DNA of 64,000 bases from NCBI GenBank assembly GCA_017656135.1, contig JACDOJ010000002.1, positions 1-64,000 of the forward strand. Reading direction: 5' to 3'. This stretch comes from Bacillota bacterium. Lineage in GTDB: Bacteria > Bacillota > UBA5301. Positions 1 to 7,617 of this stretch are shown here, one piece after another. The first letter of the stretch is position 1. Each line of letters opens with the position of its first letter. The notes beneath the pieces were generated by a model. The model had not been told where the DNA came from and made no database searches. It worked only from the letters and a program-made list of their open reading frames with translations. The position numbers and the translations under genes were made by a program.

Positions 1-1
1 A

Positions 2-196
2 AACGACGGTATCGAATTAAAAGCTGCGTTAAACAAGGCTGTTGAAGCGGCTCGAGTTGGTGCTGATTCTACCGCTAATCTGGTAGGGAAAAAAGGACGC
101 AGCCGCTTTTTAGGAGAAAGCGGCGTTGATTTCCAAGATGCTGGGGCTAATAGCACCTATTATTTATTCAAAGCGATGGCCGAAGCAGTACGCTGA
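2..196 (+). CDS. dhaL: Dihydroxyacetone kinase subunit DhaL, C-terminal fragment
   Basis: Open reading frame entering from the left edge and ending at TGA 194-196; 64 residues are visible. The stretch GRSRFLGESGVDFQDAGANS matches the conserved GRASYLGERS-x-DPGA-S segment of the DhaL/DAK2 nucleotide-binding domain, followed by the terminal helix. DhaL holds ADP/ATP in the Dha kinase complex that phosphorylates dihydroxyacetone, using either ATP or the DhaM phosphoryl relay. The rest of the gene, and presumably dhaK, lie outside the window. Followed at once by a terminator, so it is the last gene of its operon. It could instead belong to a DAK2-fused protein, but the stop right after the motif favours a stand-alone DhaL. 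Confidence 0.8.
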   Translation, partial: NDGIELKAALNKAVEAARVGADSTANLVGKKGRSRFLGESGVDFQDAGANSTYYLFKAMAEAVR

Positions 197-210
197 GATG
201 TTGGGTGTAA

Positions 211-242
211 GCTGCTGACAAAGTGTCAGCAGCCTTATTATT
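211..242 (+). terminator. Rho-independent terminator after dhaL
   Basis: Perfect 10-bp inverted repeat GCTGCTGACA / TGTCAGCAGC (211-220 and 224-233) with a 3-nt loop, followed by a T-rich stretch (CTTATTATTT). Confidence 0.8.
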
Positions 243-370
243 TGGGGTGGGAATGAGGGGGGATAAAGGATTTTATTGCTGTGAAAGAGTTAAAACTTTA
301 ACTGTGCTCCCACCCATTCCCTGCTTTGACTCAGGCCTCTTGGGGAAAATAGCTCTAGGAGGTTGATGAC

Positions 371-607
371 ATGACGATTGGCAAAAAGCTGCATACGACC
401 TTAGCAAGCATGGAGTCGGCCAAGGCTAATCTCGAAACCTTCGGTCTTGAAACTCAGGATAAGCTCGCCCAGAAAATGTACTTCGAAATGGCTGAAGAGC
501 TGGGAAGCATGATCAATAAGTTTCGGGGCCGGGTCAATTACGTTGAGAGCCAGGAGCCGCAGTATAAGGTCAAACAACAGGCTCTGCAGCCAAAGCAAGG
601 CCAGTAA
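371..607 (+). CDS. DUF1657 domain-containing protein
   Basis: 78-residue helical protein with a strong Shine-Dalgarno AGGAGGT at 357-363 before ATG 371. The pattern of leucine-rich helix, 'TLASMESAKANLETF', 'LETQD', and a C-terminal 'EPQYK' is that of the DUF1657 family. DUF1657 proteins occur in spore formers, often beside spoVA genes; the molecular role is unknown. It stands alone here, bounded by terminators on both sides (211-242 and 630-667), so it is a monocistronic unit. No membrane segment or signal peptide is visible. Confidence 0.8.
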   Translation: MTIGKKLHTTLASMESAKANLETFGLETQDKLAQKMYFEMAEELGSMINKFRGRVNYVESQEPQYKVKQQALQPKQGQ

Positions 608-629
608 AAGTCAGATCAATCTCATCATG

Positions 630-667
630 GGGGAGCAGCTGACAACCTTCTGCTCCCCTTTACTTGT
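630..667 (+). terminator. Rho-independent terminator after DUF1657 gene
   Basis: GGGGAGCAG (630-638) pairs perfectly with CTGCTCCCC (650-658), 11-nt loop, then TTTACTTGT. Confidence 0.75.
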
Positions 668-776
668 CCCACATCTACTCATCTTTCCATTTCCCCACCA
701 TTTTTCGCAACTGGCAGGAACATGCTCTATAAACAAGAATAGTTATTATCATCAAATGAGATCAAGGAGGATCTCT

Positions 777-863
777 ATGGTGAGAGTACAAGCGATACTA
801 TTTGTAGTGGGAGCCTTGCCGGTCCTTGATCTTCAAACAGCCAACCTGATTGTGCCAGTCTAA
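777..863 (+). CDS. Possible 28-residue small ORF upstream of superoxide reductase
   Basis: ATG 777 follows a near-ideal Shine-Dalgarno AAGGAGG (764-770) at good spacing, and the frame runs 28 codons to TAA 861-863, 22 nt before the superoxide reductase start. The peptide is mostly hydrophobic (MVRVQAILFVVGALPV at the N-terminus). It could be a small membrane peptide or a translated leader coupled to the next gene. No family recognised; the strong ribosome site is the only support. Confidence 0.4.
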   Translation: MVRVQAILFVVGALPVLDLQTANLIVPV

Positions 864-885
864 TAAATGCGGAGAGGTGAGTACA

Positions 886-1266
886 GTGACCAAAGAACAG
901 CAAATCTATAAGTGTGAAATCTGTGGGAACATAGTGGAAGTGGTTCGATCCGGGAAAGGGCAGCTGGTTTGCTGCGGACAGCCCATGGCTTTGCTGGAGG
1001 AAAACACGACCGACGCCGCCAGAGAGAAACATGTTCCAGAGCTCAAACAGAATGGTAAGCAGCTGACTGTCAAGGTGGGCAGCACCCCTCATCCTATGGC
1101 CGAAACCCACTTCATCGAGTGGATCGAGCTCATCGCCAAAGATAGGGTTGAATGCCACCGCTTGACGCCTGGAAATGCTCCGGAAACCACCTTTGACTTT
1201 GAAGGAACTTCAGCAGTGGTGAGGGCCTACTGTAACCTGCACGGCTTGTGGAAAACTTTGTGGTAG
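886..1266 (+). CDS. dfx: Desulfoferrodoxin (2Fe superoxide reductase)
   Basis: Reduces superoxide to hydrogen peroxide without releasing oxygen, the usual defence of anaerobes; cytoplasmic. GTG 886 is preferred over an in-frame ATG at 850 because GGAGAGG lies just ahead of it and the protein then has the standard 126-residue length. All metal ligands are present: C10, C13, C29, C30 of the rubredoxin-like centre I, and H49, H69, H75, C116, H119 of the catalytic centre II, with E47-K48 beside H49. Numbering coincides with the classical desulfoferrodoxins. No rubredoxin or rubrerythrin gene is adjacent. The upstream region holds a short ORF (777-863) with its own strong ribosome site. Confidence 0.95.
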   Translation: MTKEQQIYKCEICGNIVEVVRSGKGQLVCCGQPMALLEENTTDAAREKHVPELKQNGKQLTVKVGSTPHPMAETHFIEWIELIAKDRVECHRLTPGNAPETTFDFEGTSAVVRAYCNLHGLWKTLW

Positions 1267-1416
1267 TTTTTCCCGAAATCGAATAGGTTCTGGGCCGGCG
1301 ACTCTCTTCATTTAGCTGACGGTGGTGGATAGGGTTGTTGGCCTGCTTTTTTCTGAAAATCTGATTATTTAGTAAGCGAGGTAACTTGGAGGGATTTCAT
1401 CGTCCCGAAGAAAATA

Positions 1417-1908
1417 TTGGATACCATGAAACTGCTCTATGTTGTCACCGCCGGCCTTCTCATTCTCTCAGCCCTGGCTGACCGGGGTAAGACCTATCAG
1501 GCTTTGAAAGTGGCCTGGAAAAGGTTTGCTAAGATTTTTCCGTCCTTTTTGACGATGCTGATATTTGTATCCATCCTGACTTATTTGGTTCCCAACGAAC
1601 TCATAGTGCGCTACTTAGGAGGTGCCGGCAACTGGGTTGGCCTCGCCTTAGCCTCCCTGTTCGGTTCCATTACCCTGATGCCCGGTTTTATCGCTTTCCC
1701 TTTGAGCGGCCTCTTGCTTAAACAGGGTGTCAGCTACATGACGATTTCGGCCTTCACCACAACCTTGATGATGGTAGGGGTTTTAACCTTTCCGGTGGAA
1801 CAGAAGTATTTTGGAACCAGGGCCGCCTTTTTGCGCAATCTGGCCAGCCTCTTGGTGGCTGTAGTCGTGGCTCTTTGCATCGGTATAGTTTATGGGGAGG
1901 TCTTTTAG
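1417..1908 (+). CDS. Permease, first half (UPF0718/DUF318-type, split)
   Basis: 163-residue membrane protein with about four to five hydrophobic segments and a central glycine/proline-rich 'GSITLMPGFIAFPLSG' motif, the repeat unit of the COG0701 predicted permease family. In many bacteria this is one protein with two such halves; here the two halves are separate adjacent genes (next gene at 1909). Substrate unknown. The annotated TTG 1417 has no ribosome site at normal distance: GGAGGG is at 1388-1393, 23 nt upstream, and only non-canonical codons (ATC 1399, GTC 1402) lie in frame at good spacing. The true start is therefore uncertain. Confidence 0.75.
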   Translation: MDTMKLLYVVTAGLLILSALADRGKTYQALKVAWKRFAKIFPSFLTMLIFVSILTYLVPNELIVRYLGGAGNWVGLALASLFGSITLMPGFIAFPLSGLLLKQGVSYMTISAFTTTLMMVGVLTFPVEQKYFGTRAAFLRNLASLLVAVVVALCIGIVYGEVF

Positions 1909-2415
1909 GTGAAGCTGAACAAAGTGTTGATCCCTGCTTTTCTATTGGCCGTTTCCGCCTCGTATCTGGTGGGGTTTGAACCAGGCCAGGAGGTCGGACG
2001 AAACCTCTTCACCTTTTTCCTTGACATGGCCAAGGTCTTGCCCTGTGCCTTTATTCTGATTGGTCTTTTTGAAACCTGGGTCAAGAGCGAGACCGTGGAG
2101 AAGATCATGGGTGATGCCACTGGCTTCAAGGGTTATCTCAGTGCCATTTTACTGGCGGCTACCACGGTGGGCGGTGTTTACGTGGCCTTTCCGGTGGCCT
2201 ACTCCCTGCGCCAGAAAGGGGCCAGTCTGGTTAACATCTTCATTTATCTGGGAGCTTCGGCGATAGTGCGGATTCCGATGACTACCTTTGAAGCTTCCTT
2301 TCTGGGGTTAAAGTTCACTCTGATCAGGCTGGTGGTTTCCCTTCCCTTGGTCATTGTCTCCTCGATTCTTCTCGGCAGCTACTTTGAAAAGCGGGTCCGC
2401 TTCCTTCCTCTCTAG
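1909..2415 (+). CDS. Permease, second half (UPF0718/DUF318-type, split)
   Basis: 168-residue membrane protein starting at GTG 1909, directly after the TAG of the first half, so the pair is translationally coupled (GGGGAGG just upstream). It repeats the same architecture with the motif 'ATTVGGVYVAFPVAYSL' in the position where the first half has 'GSITLMPGFIAFPLSG', as expected for an internally duplicated permease split into two chains. About five hydrophobic stretches. The two probably assemble as a heterodimer in the membrane. Substrate not deducible from the sequence. Confidence 0.75.
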   Translation: MKLNKVLIPAFLLAVSASYLVGFEPGQEVGRNLFTFFLDMAKVLPCAFILIGLFETWVKSETVEKIMGDATGFKGYLSAILLAATTVGGVYVAFPVAYSLRQKGASLVNIFIYLGASAIVRIPMTTFEASFLGLKFTLIRLVVSLPLVIVSSILLGSYFEKRVRFLPL

Positions 2416-2555
2416 AGGTATTCTAGGCGTACTATGGAAAATGATAAGTGTGGAGAGGCAGGGAGGGGAGAATTTCAACCGGACCTTTCAGGTCTGACCA
2501 GTGCGCTGCACGTAATAGAGTCCCTTGCCGTAGAGGTCAAGTGAACATACTTTAG

Positions 2556-3479
2556 GTGGTGCTGGATTTGAAACAAAACAAAGATATTGCCTTACTCTTA
2601 GCTCTGGCACTCCTAGTTACTATTACGCCTACAGCTGAGGCAGATGAGATGACTGCCGCCAAGTGGAGCGGGATTAAGGGAATAGTGGTGAGCGCCCAAG
2701 ATTCCAATGACGAGAGATTAGGGGAGTACCTCCAAGACGTGGCCTTTGTGGAATTAAGGAGTAAGCTCCCCGGCCTCGAGGTAACTACTGATACCACCAG
2801 GCTGGCCGAGGGCTACTTCTTGGTTGACATCAGTGTTACCAGAGACGACTTGGCCGGAGGCTATTGGTACGGGTCTCTGGAACTGGAAGTGGCCCGGATG
2901 GTTACTACCAAGGACTTGAAGATCTTTCCGGCGGTTATTTACTCCGACGGTTTCATCTTTCACTTTGCAGAATCATCGCTCAGAAGTGAATTTAAAGAGG
3001 CTGTTGAGGAACTAATCCTTAACATGGCCAAAGAGTATTACCAGTACGCCGAAACAACGGGGACTGGGTTAAGCCTGGATCAGCTGATTCGAAGGGGCGA
3101 CCAGGCTTACGACAACGGAGACTATGAGCGAGCTATTTTTTACTACGAAAAGGCCTTGAGCATCAATCCGAATCTGGTGGCGACTCTGGTGGATCTTGGC
3201 AACTGTTACTGGTTTCGGCAGCCGTCTGATCCTAAGAAAGCCATTGAGCTGTTTGATAAGGCCATTGAGCTGGATCCAGAGTTCATCAATGCCTACTTTA
3301 ACAAAGGTATTGTCTTGCACTACGGTTTGAACAGGCCTGCTGAAGCCATCCGCTGTTGGGAGAAGGTGTTGGCTTTAGACCCACCCCAAGAGTACGTGGA
3401 AACCATTAAATACGACCTCATACCGGAAGCTCAGGCGGTTTTGGAGGAGATAATCGGCAGCGAGACCTGCACGTTGTAG
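2556..3479 (+). CDS. Secreted TPR-repeat protein
   Basis: About 303-307 residues. The N-terminus has a basic start, a long leucine/alanine hydrophobic run and a likely signal-peptidase site near AEADE, so it is probably exported; there is no lipobox cysteine. Residues 30-165 form a domain I do not recognise. From about residue 170 there are three TPR-like units (for example 'GDQAYDNGDYERAIFYYEKA' and 'AIELFDKAIELDPEFINAYF'). Three in-frame starts are possible: GTG 2556, GTG 2559 and TTG 2568, the last with AGGTGG at 2554-2559. The gene abuts the remains of a DMT transporter, suggesting a deletion or insertion junction at its 3' end. Confidence 0.7.
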   Translation: MVLDLKQNKDIALLLALALLVTITPTAEADEMTAAKWSGIKGIVVSAQDSNDERLGEYLQDVAFVELRSKLPGLEVTTDTTRLAEGYFLVDISVTRDDLAGGYWYGSLELEVARMVTTKDLKIFPAVIYSDGFIFHFAESSLRSEFKEAVEELILNMAKEYYQYAETTGTGLSLDQLIRRGDQAYDNGDYERAIFYYEKALSINPNLVATLVDLGNCYWFRQPSDPKKAIELFDKAIELDPEFINAYFNKGIVLHYGLNRPAEAIRCWEKVLALDPPQEYVETIKYDLIPEAQAVLEEIIGSETCTL

Positions 3480-3808
3480 GAAATATCGAAGCCACTTTCG
3501 TTTCTTTTGTTGTTGGAGGTGTAGCAGTAGTCTCTTGACCATCTTCGCAGGAAATGGAGACTTGCGCCTGGTTACTCAGGTGCCGCCCTATCTCTTCCTG
3601 GGAGGGCTCTTTGACGTAGTTATTGTCTTTTCCGTCGTATCGGCGGTGCAGACCCTGGGGATTAACCTTGATGATTATCGGGCAGTTGGTTACGGTGCTC
3701 TTAATTGACCACTTTGGCCTCTTTGGAACACTGCGTATACCCGTGGATTGGCTGTGTTTCTTTGGAGTGCTTTTACTGGTAGCTGGGGCCCGCTTGATTA
3801 TCAAGTGA
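3479..3808 (+). pseudogene. Decayed DMT-family transporter (YdcZ/DUF606) remnant
   Basis: Three successive frames give one continuous DUF606-like protein. Frame from 3479: 'GNIEATFVSFVVGGVAVVS' then TGA. Frame of 3541-3660: 'VTQVPPYLFLGGLF' and 'VFSVVSAVQTLG'. Frame of 3670-3808: 'MIIGQLVTVLLIDHFGLFG' to 'GVLLLVAGARLIIK'. The order matches the family (SFxVG, P-x(2)-L-x-GG-L, GQ-x(5)-L-x-DHFGLFG), but at least two frameshifts (near 3533 and 3660) break it, and the N-terminal helix is missing because the preceding gene ends exactly there. The last 61 codons alone form an open frame but are not a functional protein. Confidence 0.75.
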
Positions 3809-3864
3809 GTGATAAACGTGACTGCTTTCAATTATTGGGCCTTTCTTTTTACCGTCCATCCCCT

Positions 3865-5160
3865 CTAGTCCATTTTATCCGCAAAGGCATCCAGGTGCAG
3901 TAAGGCAAGGCAGCTCAAGCCTACTAAAACCGCGACTGCAGTAAACACCCAGAGATAACCGGCGCTGGAAAAGAATCCTGCCGCGTCAGAAGAGAAGAAG
4001 GAGAGCAGGGCGCCGGTTCCCCACTGGAAAATGATGACTCCGGTAAACGTGAAAAGGTTCATAGCTCCAAAAAGTGCTCCACCCCGCCCCTTGGTAGCGA
4101 TATCATTAACGCCGGCGGTGAGATGATCATGACTGATCCCGGCGCTGGCGCCAAGCAGGAAACCCAATACTCCTACGACTACCAGTGGCCAGTGCAGGGC
4201 GATGGCCGTAACGAGAACAATATAGGTTGCGGCATAGGCCAGGGTGGCTCCGCTGATGGCAGCCTTCCTCTGGGAGGGAGATGGGGCCAGGTGACCTCCG
4301 ATGTAATTGCCTACCATCACGCCAATACCGATAAAGGTGGCCCAGAACCTGGCAGATGCCTGTTGGACACTGTAGGCCGACTGAAACCAGGAAACCGCCC
4401 ATAAACCTTGTAAAGCCAGTAAAGAGCCAAGAGAGGTAGCCCAGATGATGCTCATTGACCTCAGCTGTCGTGAACAGAGAATAAGCGTAAAGGCATCCTG
4501 CAGCTGCCTCCAGATACCGTGGATGGTGACAGCGCTGTACTGAATTCTGTTGGCCACAGGATCACTGTCGCGGGTGTAGATCAATAGCATGGCCAGGGTC
4601 AAGTTCAAGCAGGCCAAGGCCGTAAATACCGCAAATCGCCCCCAGACATCCAGTGCTGCACCCAAGGGGGTAACAGATGCCACTGCTCCCAGGTTGCCGA
4701 CAGTGTAGGTTATTCCGGAGAAAAAGGCATAGCGCTGCTTTGGAAAAGACTCTGCTTGATAGACCAAGACCCCTGATAACATCGGCGCCAAGCCTAGTCC
4801 AGTCAACAGGCGTCCCAGGGCAATTGCCAGAGGGTTGGCCCCTAGAGCAAAAAGGCCGGCACCAACTGCTGTGACAGTTATGCCGGCAGAGACCACTCTG
4901 GTCGGTCCGAAGCGGTCATTCAGTGCCCCGCTGACCGGTTGCATTAGCGCATAGGCATAAAAATAGAGGCTTGAAATGAATCCGGTTAAAGAAGCGCTCA
5001 ACTTCCAATCCGCTGCCAGCTGGGGCAAGACCACCGAGGCCGATACCCTAAAGAAATAGGAGAAGAAATAGGCGCCAACTAAAAGCAGAAAGGTCAGATA
5101 GGTGGATAAAGCAGTTGGTTTATTGATTTTGGTTTGAACTCCGGAGGGTTCTGAACACAT
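3865..5160 (-). CDS. Major facilitator superfamily transporter
   Basis: Inner-membrane secondary transporter with about 12 hydrophobic segments and the MFS signature 'GALNDRFGPTRVV' in the loop between helices 2 and 3. The start chosen is ATG 5160 (431 residues), because the 30 residues added by the upstream ATG 5250 are polar, lack a ribosome site and precede the first membrane helix. A weak promoter (TTGACT 5275-5270, TACAAT 5254-5249, 15-bp spacing) would also place transcription start downstream of the longer start. Substrate not evident. Single gene on the minus strand, divergent from the thiamine operon. Confidence 0.8.
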   Translation of the reverse strand: MCSEPSGVQTKINKPTALSTYLTFLLLVGAYFFSYFFRVSASVVLPQLAADWKLSASLTGFISSLYFYAYALMQPVSGALNDRFGPTRVVSAGITVTAVGAGLFALGANPLAIALGRLLTGLGLAPMLSGVLVYQAESFPKQRYAFFSGITYTVGNLGAVASVTPLGAALDVWGRFAVFTALACLNLTLAMLLIYTRDSDPVANRIQYSAVTIHGIWRQLQDAFTLILCSRQLRSMSIIWATSLGSLLALQGLWAVSWFQSAYSVQQASARFWATFIGIGVMVGNYIGGHLAPSPSQRKAAISGATLAYAATYIVLVTAIALHWPLVVVGVLGFLLGASAGISHDHLTAGVNDIATKGRGGALFGAMNLFTFTGVIIFQWGTGALLSFFSSDAAGFFSSAGYLWVFTAVAVLVGLSCLALLHLDAFADKMD

Positions 5161-5397
5161 TTTCTGAAGTTTTCCTTTCCGGGAAACCCTGGAACAAGCA
5201 TGAGGATTAAATCTTGCTGTAAGTATATTAATCTTTTTCAGAATAATCATTGTAAAGAGAGGTTTTCGTAGTCAATTTGTAGCCTGGTGGCAGCACTCAT
5301 GAGATCATGAAAAGTGTTGGTGCAGGTATAAAAATTATTGAAGTTATAGAGGAATCTTGCGCTTGAGTTATAATAAATAATCAAAACCACATAACTT

Positions 5398-5484
5398 ACG
5401 CGCTAGGGGAGCCTTTTGGCTGAGAAAGAGGTAAGCTCTGACCCTTTGAACCTGCTCAGGTTAGTACCTGCGGAGGGAAGCTGC
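5398..5484 (+). promoter_or_regulatory. TPP riboswitch (THI element)
   Basis: Contains the conserved blocks GGGGAGCC, GGCTGAGA, GACCCTTTGAACCTG and CAGGTTAGTACCTGCGGAGG in the right order and spacing for the thiamine pyrophosphate aptamer. A -10 TATAAT at 5369-5374 lies about 30 nt upstream; I see no good -35. An intrinsic terminator follows before thiT, so excess TPP should stop transcription of the transporter and kinase genes. Confidence 0.95.
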
Positions 5485-5508
5485 TTTTTCTTAGACCTTC
5501 CTTTGCAG

Positions 5509-5534
5509 GCTCTACCTTTCGCGTAGGGCTTTTA
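5509..5534 (+). terminator. Riboswitch-controlled terminator before thiT
   Basis: GCTCTAC (5509-5515) pairs with GTAGGGC (5523-5529, one G-U pair), followed by TTTTAATTT; the expression platform of the TPP riboswitch. Confidence 0.7.
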
Positions 5535-5552
5535 ATTTAGGAGGGATTTGCT

Positions 5553-6074
5553 GTGGACAGAAAAAAACTGCAGTTGATGACCTACATCGGTGTAGGGGTG
5601 GGGTTGGCCCTGGTTCTTCAGTTTGTCCGGGTCTTCCGCATGCCCCAGGGTGGTTCAGTCTCCCTAGAAACCCTGCCCATCGTCATTTTGGCTTTTGCTT
5701 TCGGACCCAGAATCGGCATGCTGAGCGGCCTGCTTTTTGGCATACTACAGTTGATGCTGGATGCCTACATCGTTCACCCAGTTCAGCTTTTGTTGGACTA
5801 CCCGCTGCCGTTTGCTGCGATTGGCCTGGCGGGACTCTGGAAAGAACGCAAGGCACTAAGTCTGGCTTTGGCCTACTTCTTGCGGTTCCTCTTCCACTTT
5901 ATCAGTGGGGTGGTCTTTTTTGGCGAGTACGCTCCGGAAGGCAGCAATGTGCTGGTCTATTCGGCGGTATATAACGGCTCTTACCTGATACCCGAAGCTA
6001 TTATCGTGGGCCTGGTAGGAGTCTGGCTCTGGAGGAGAATCGAAAGTCGTGGATTCATATCCCTGGAAGGGTAA
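5553..6074 (+). CDS. thiT: Energy-coupled thiamine transporter ThiT
   Basis: Substrate-binding membrane (S) component of an ECF transporter that takes up thiamine with a shared EcfAA'T module encoded elsewhere. 173 residues, about six hydrophobic segments, with family features 'GGSVSLETLPI', 'FGPRIGMLSGLLFGILQ', 'DYPLPFAAIGLAG' and 'YNGSYLIPEAII', which carry thiamine-contacting residues. GTG 5553 follows AGGAGGG at ideal distance. The upstream TPP riboswitch and the downstream thiamine pyrophosphokinase gene, which overlaps it, agree with the assignment. Confidence 0.95.
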   Translation: MDRKKLQLMTYIGVGVGLALVLQFVRVFRMPQGGSVSLETLPIVILAFAFGPRIGMLSGLLFGILQLMLDAYIVHPVQLLLDYPLPFAAIGLAGLWKERKALSLALAYFLRFLFHFISGVVFFGEYAPEGSNVLVYSAVYNGSYLIPEAIIVGLVGVWLWRRIESRGFISLEG

Positions 6075-6732
6075 GACGGTTTTAATAGTCGCCGACGGTG
6101 AACCGGTTTCCCAGCAGAAGCTGCGTGAGCTTTCTCAGAAGTCCGATGTCGTTATCGGAGTCGACGGCGGGACCAGGCAAGCGTATGCGGCCGGGTTGCC
6201 GGTTCACCTTTTGCTCGGCGACTTAGACTCCATCGACCCGGATTTGCTCCGGTACCTGACCGAGCAAGAAACGCCCATCGCTAAATTCCCGCCGGAAAAG
6301 GATGCCACAGACACTGAGCTAGCCTTGGACCTGGCCAAGAGTTGGGGAGCCCGGCGGGTCTATTTGGTTTCCGGTGTAGGTAGTCGGCTCGATCACAGCC
6401 TCGCCAATCTTCTTCTGCTTACCAGATTTGCCAGGTATTTCGATTCTTTGGTCCTGGAGACCGCTCTGGCCACCGTTTATTACCTCTCTGAAGCCCATTC
6501 CCGCTTCAGTTTTGACCTGGCTTTAGGCCGTCCCTTCAGTTTGCTGGCCTTAACCCCTGAGGCAGCAGGTATTTCCATATCCGGTGCCAAATATCTGTTA
6601 AATAATGCTACTTTGACTTTCGGTTCCACCTTAGGCGTCAGCAACGAAGGTCTAGGCGGCGAGGTGGAGGTCTCTTTGGAGAGCGGGGTTTGCGCCCTGA
6701 TTGTTCCAGGTGGGAGCGAGGATGACGGTTAG
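6049..6732 (+). CDS. thiN: Thiamine pyrophosphokinase
   Basis: Converts thiamine plus ATP to thiamine pyrophosphate and AMP, completing salvage of thiamine imported by ThiT. 227 residues with conserved 'GVDGGTRQA', 'LLGDLDSID' and 'KDATDTELAL' motifs (the aspartates bind magnesium and substrate) and the C-terminal beta-sandwich 'VSNEGLG'. GTG start overlaps thiT by 26 nt; GGAGGAG 6031-6037 lies inside thiT. Under the same TPP riboswitch. Confidence 0.95.
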   Translation: MDSYPWKGKTVLIVADGEPVSQQKLRELSQKSDVVIGVDGGTRQAYAAGLPVHLLLGDLDSIDPDLLRYLTEQETPIAKFPPEKDATDTELALDLAKSWGARRVYLVSGVGSRLDHSLANLLLLTRFARYFDSLVLETALATVYYLSEAHSRFSFDLALGRPFSLLALTPEAAGISISGAKYLLNNATLTFGSTLGVSNEGLGGEVEVSLESGVCALIVPGGSEDDG

Positions 6733-7108
6733 CAAAGAAGATCTCCGAAAACTGCAAGCTGCTCTGGAGAATAACCGGCGCTGGGATCCCGGTGTCGCCA
6801 AGCCCCAAAGCCTGCCCAAAAAGGCCCGTAAGTCTAAAGGCCATGAGGCTCGCTTGAGGCGGCCGAAACCCTTTGATGAACCTGGACAAGCCCTGGGCGA
6901 GCCCTTAGATGGGGTCGGGTTAGGCTACAATGGACTCCGGCCGGTTTTTTTGGTGCGCCAAGGCCGGTTCATCGATATCACCCGGATTGAGGACTGTTTG
7001 GAGTTTAACTCGGCGGAGGCGAAGTATAAAGTTGTCACGGAAGAAGGGCGCTTCATCATCAGTAAAAAGGGGACCAGCTGGCTGTTGGAAAAACACTTGG
7101 ACCAATAA
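6722..7108 (+). CDS. Hypothetical protein
   Basis: 128 residues from ATG 6722, which overlaps the end of thiN and has GGGAGCGAGG just upstream; an earlier in-frame ATG at 6701 lacks support. First 65 residues are basic and probably disordered (many K, R, P). The C-terminal half, 'VFLVRQGRFIDITRIEDCLEF' to the end, is predicted beta-rich and could be a small nucleic-acid or ligand-binding fold. No family recognised. Co-transcribed with the thiamine genes and with the membrane-protein genes that follow. Confidence 0.6.
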   Translation: MTVSKEDLRKLQAALENNRRWDPGVAKPQSLPKKARKSKGHEARLRRPKPFDEPGQALGEPLDGVGLGYNGLRPVFLVRQGRFIDITRIEDCLEFNSAEAKYKVVTEEGRFIISKKGTSWLLEKHLDQ

Positions 7109-7121
7109 GAGGTGTTAACAA

Positions 7122-7601
7122 ATGTCACTTTTGGCCGGAAAAATCCTAGTGGTAGTCTTTAGTTTAGTGGGACTGGCTGGGACCATAATTCCCAGCTTGC
7201 CTGGGATCTTGTTGATTTGGCTTGCGGCCGGCATCTTCGCCTACGCTACTGAATTCACTCTAATCACATCTAAGTCACTGCTCTATTTGACAGGACTGGC
7301 CCTCTTGGGCCAGCTTTTAGGTTACCTATTTTCCCTGGTTGGAGCGAGGTTTGGCGGCGCCACCAAGCGCGGGGTGACCGGCGCCCTGATCGGTGCGGTG
7401 ATTGGCCTTATCATTGCAGGCCCGCCCGGTCTTTTTCTTGGTTCTTTTTTGGGGGCCGTGCTATTGGAACTGTCCCAGAAAGATTTATCTGCAGCCCTTA
7501 GAGCAGGCTTAGGTGCTCTCTTAGGCGCCATGGGCGGTGTGGTCCTGGAGTTCATCATTGGCCTCATCATGGTCTTCATGGTCTTTACAGCGATCTTCTA
7601 G
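7122..7601 (+). CDS. DUF456 family membrane protein
   Basis: 159 residues, highly hydrophobic, with glycine-rich repeats 'GARFGGATKRGVTGALIGAVIG' and 'GPPGLFLGSFLGAVLLEL' typical of DUF456 proteins, which have four to five membrane segments and glycine-zipper-like stretches. Function unknown. AAGAGGTG precedes ATG 7122 and the gene sits 13 nt after the previous stop. Confidence 0.8.
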   Translation: MSLLAGKILVVVFSLVGLAGTIIPSLPGILLIWLAAGIFAYATEFTLITSKSLLYLTGLALLGQLLGYLFSLVGARFGGATKRGVTGALIGAVIGLIIAGPPGLFLGSFLGAVLLELSQKDLSAALRAGLGALLGAMGGVVLEFIIGLIMVFMVFTAIF

Positions 7602-7617
7602 GGGGGGAGTGAGGCTT

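Noticed and set aside
850-885. ATG 850 as start of superoxide reductase
   Set aside because: Adds 12 residues not in the family and lacks a ribosome site; GTG 886 gives exact family ligand numbering.
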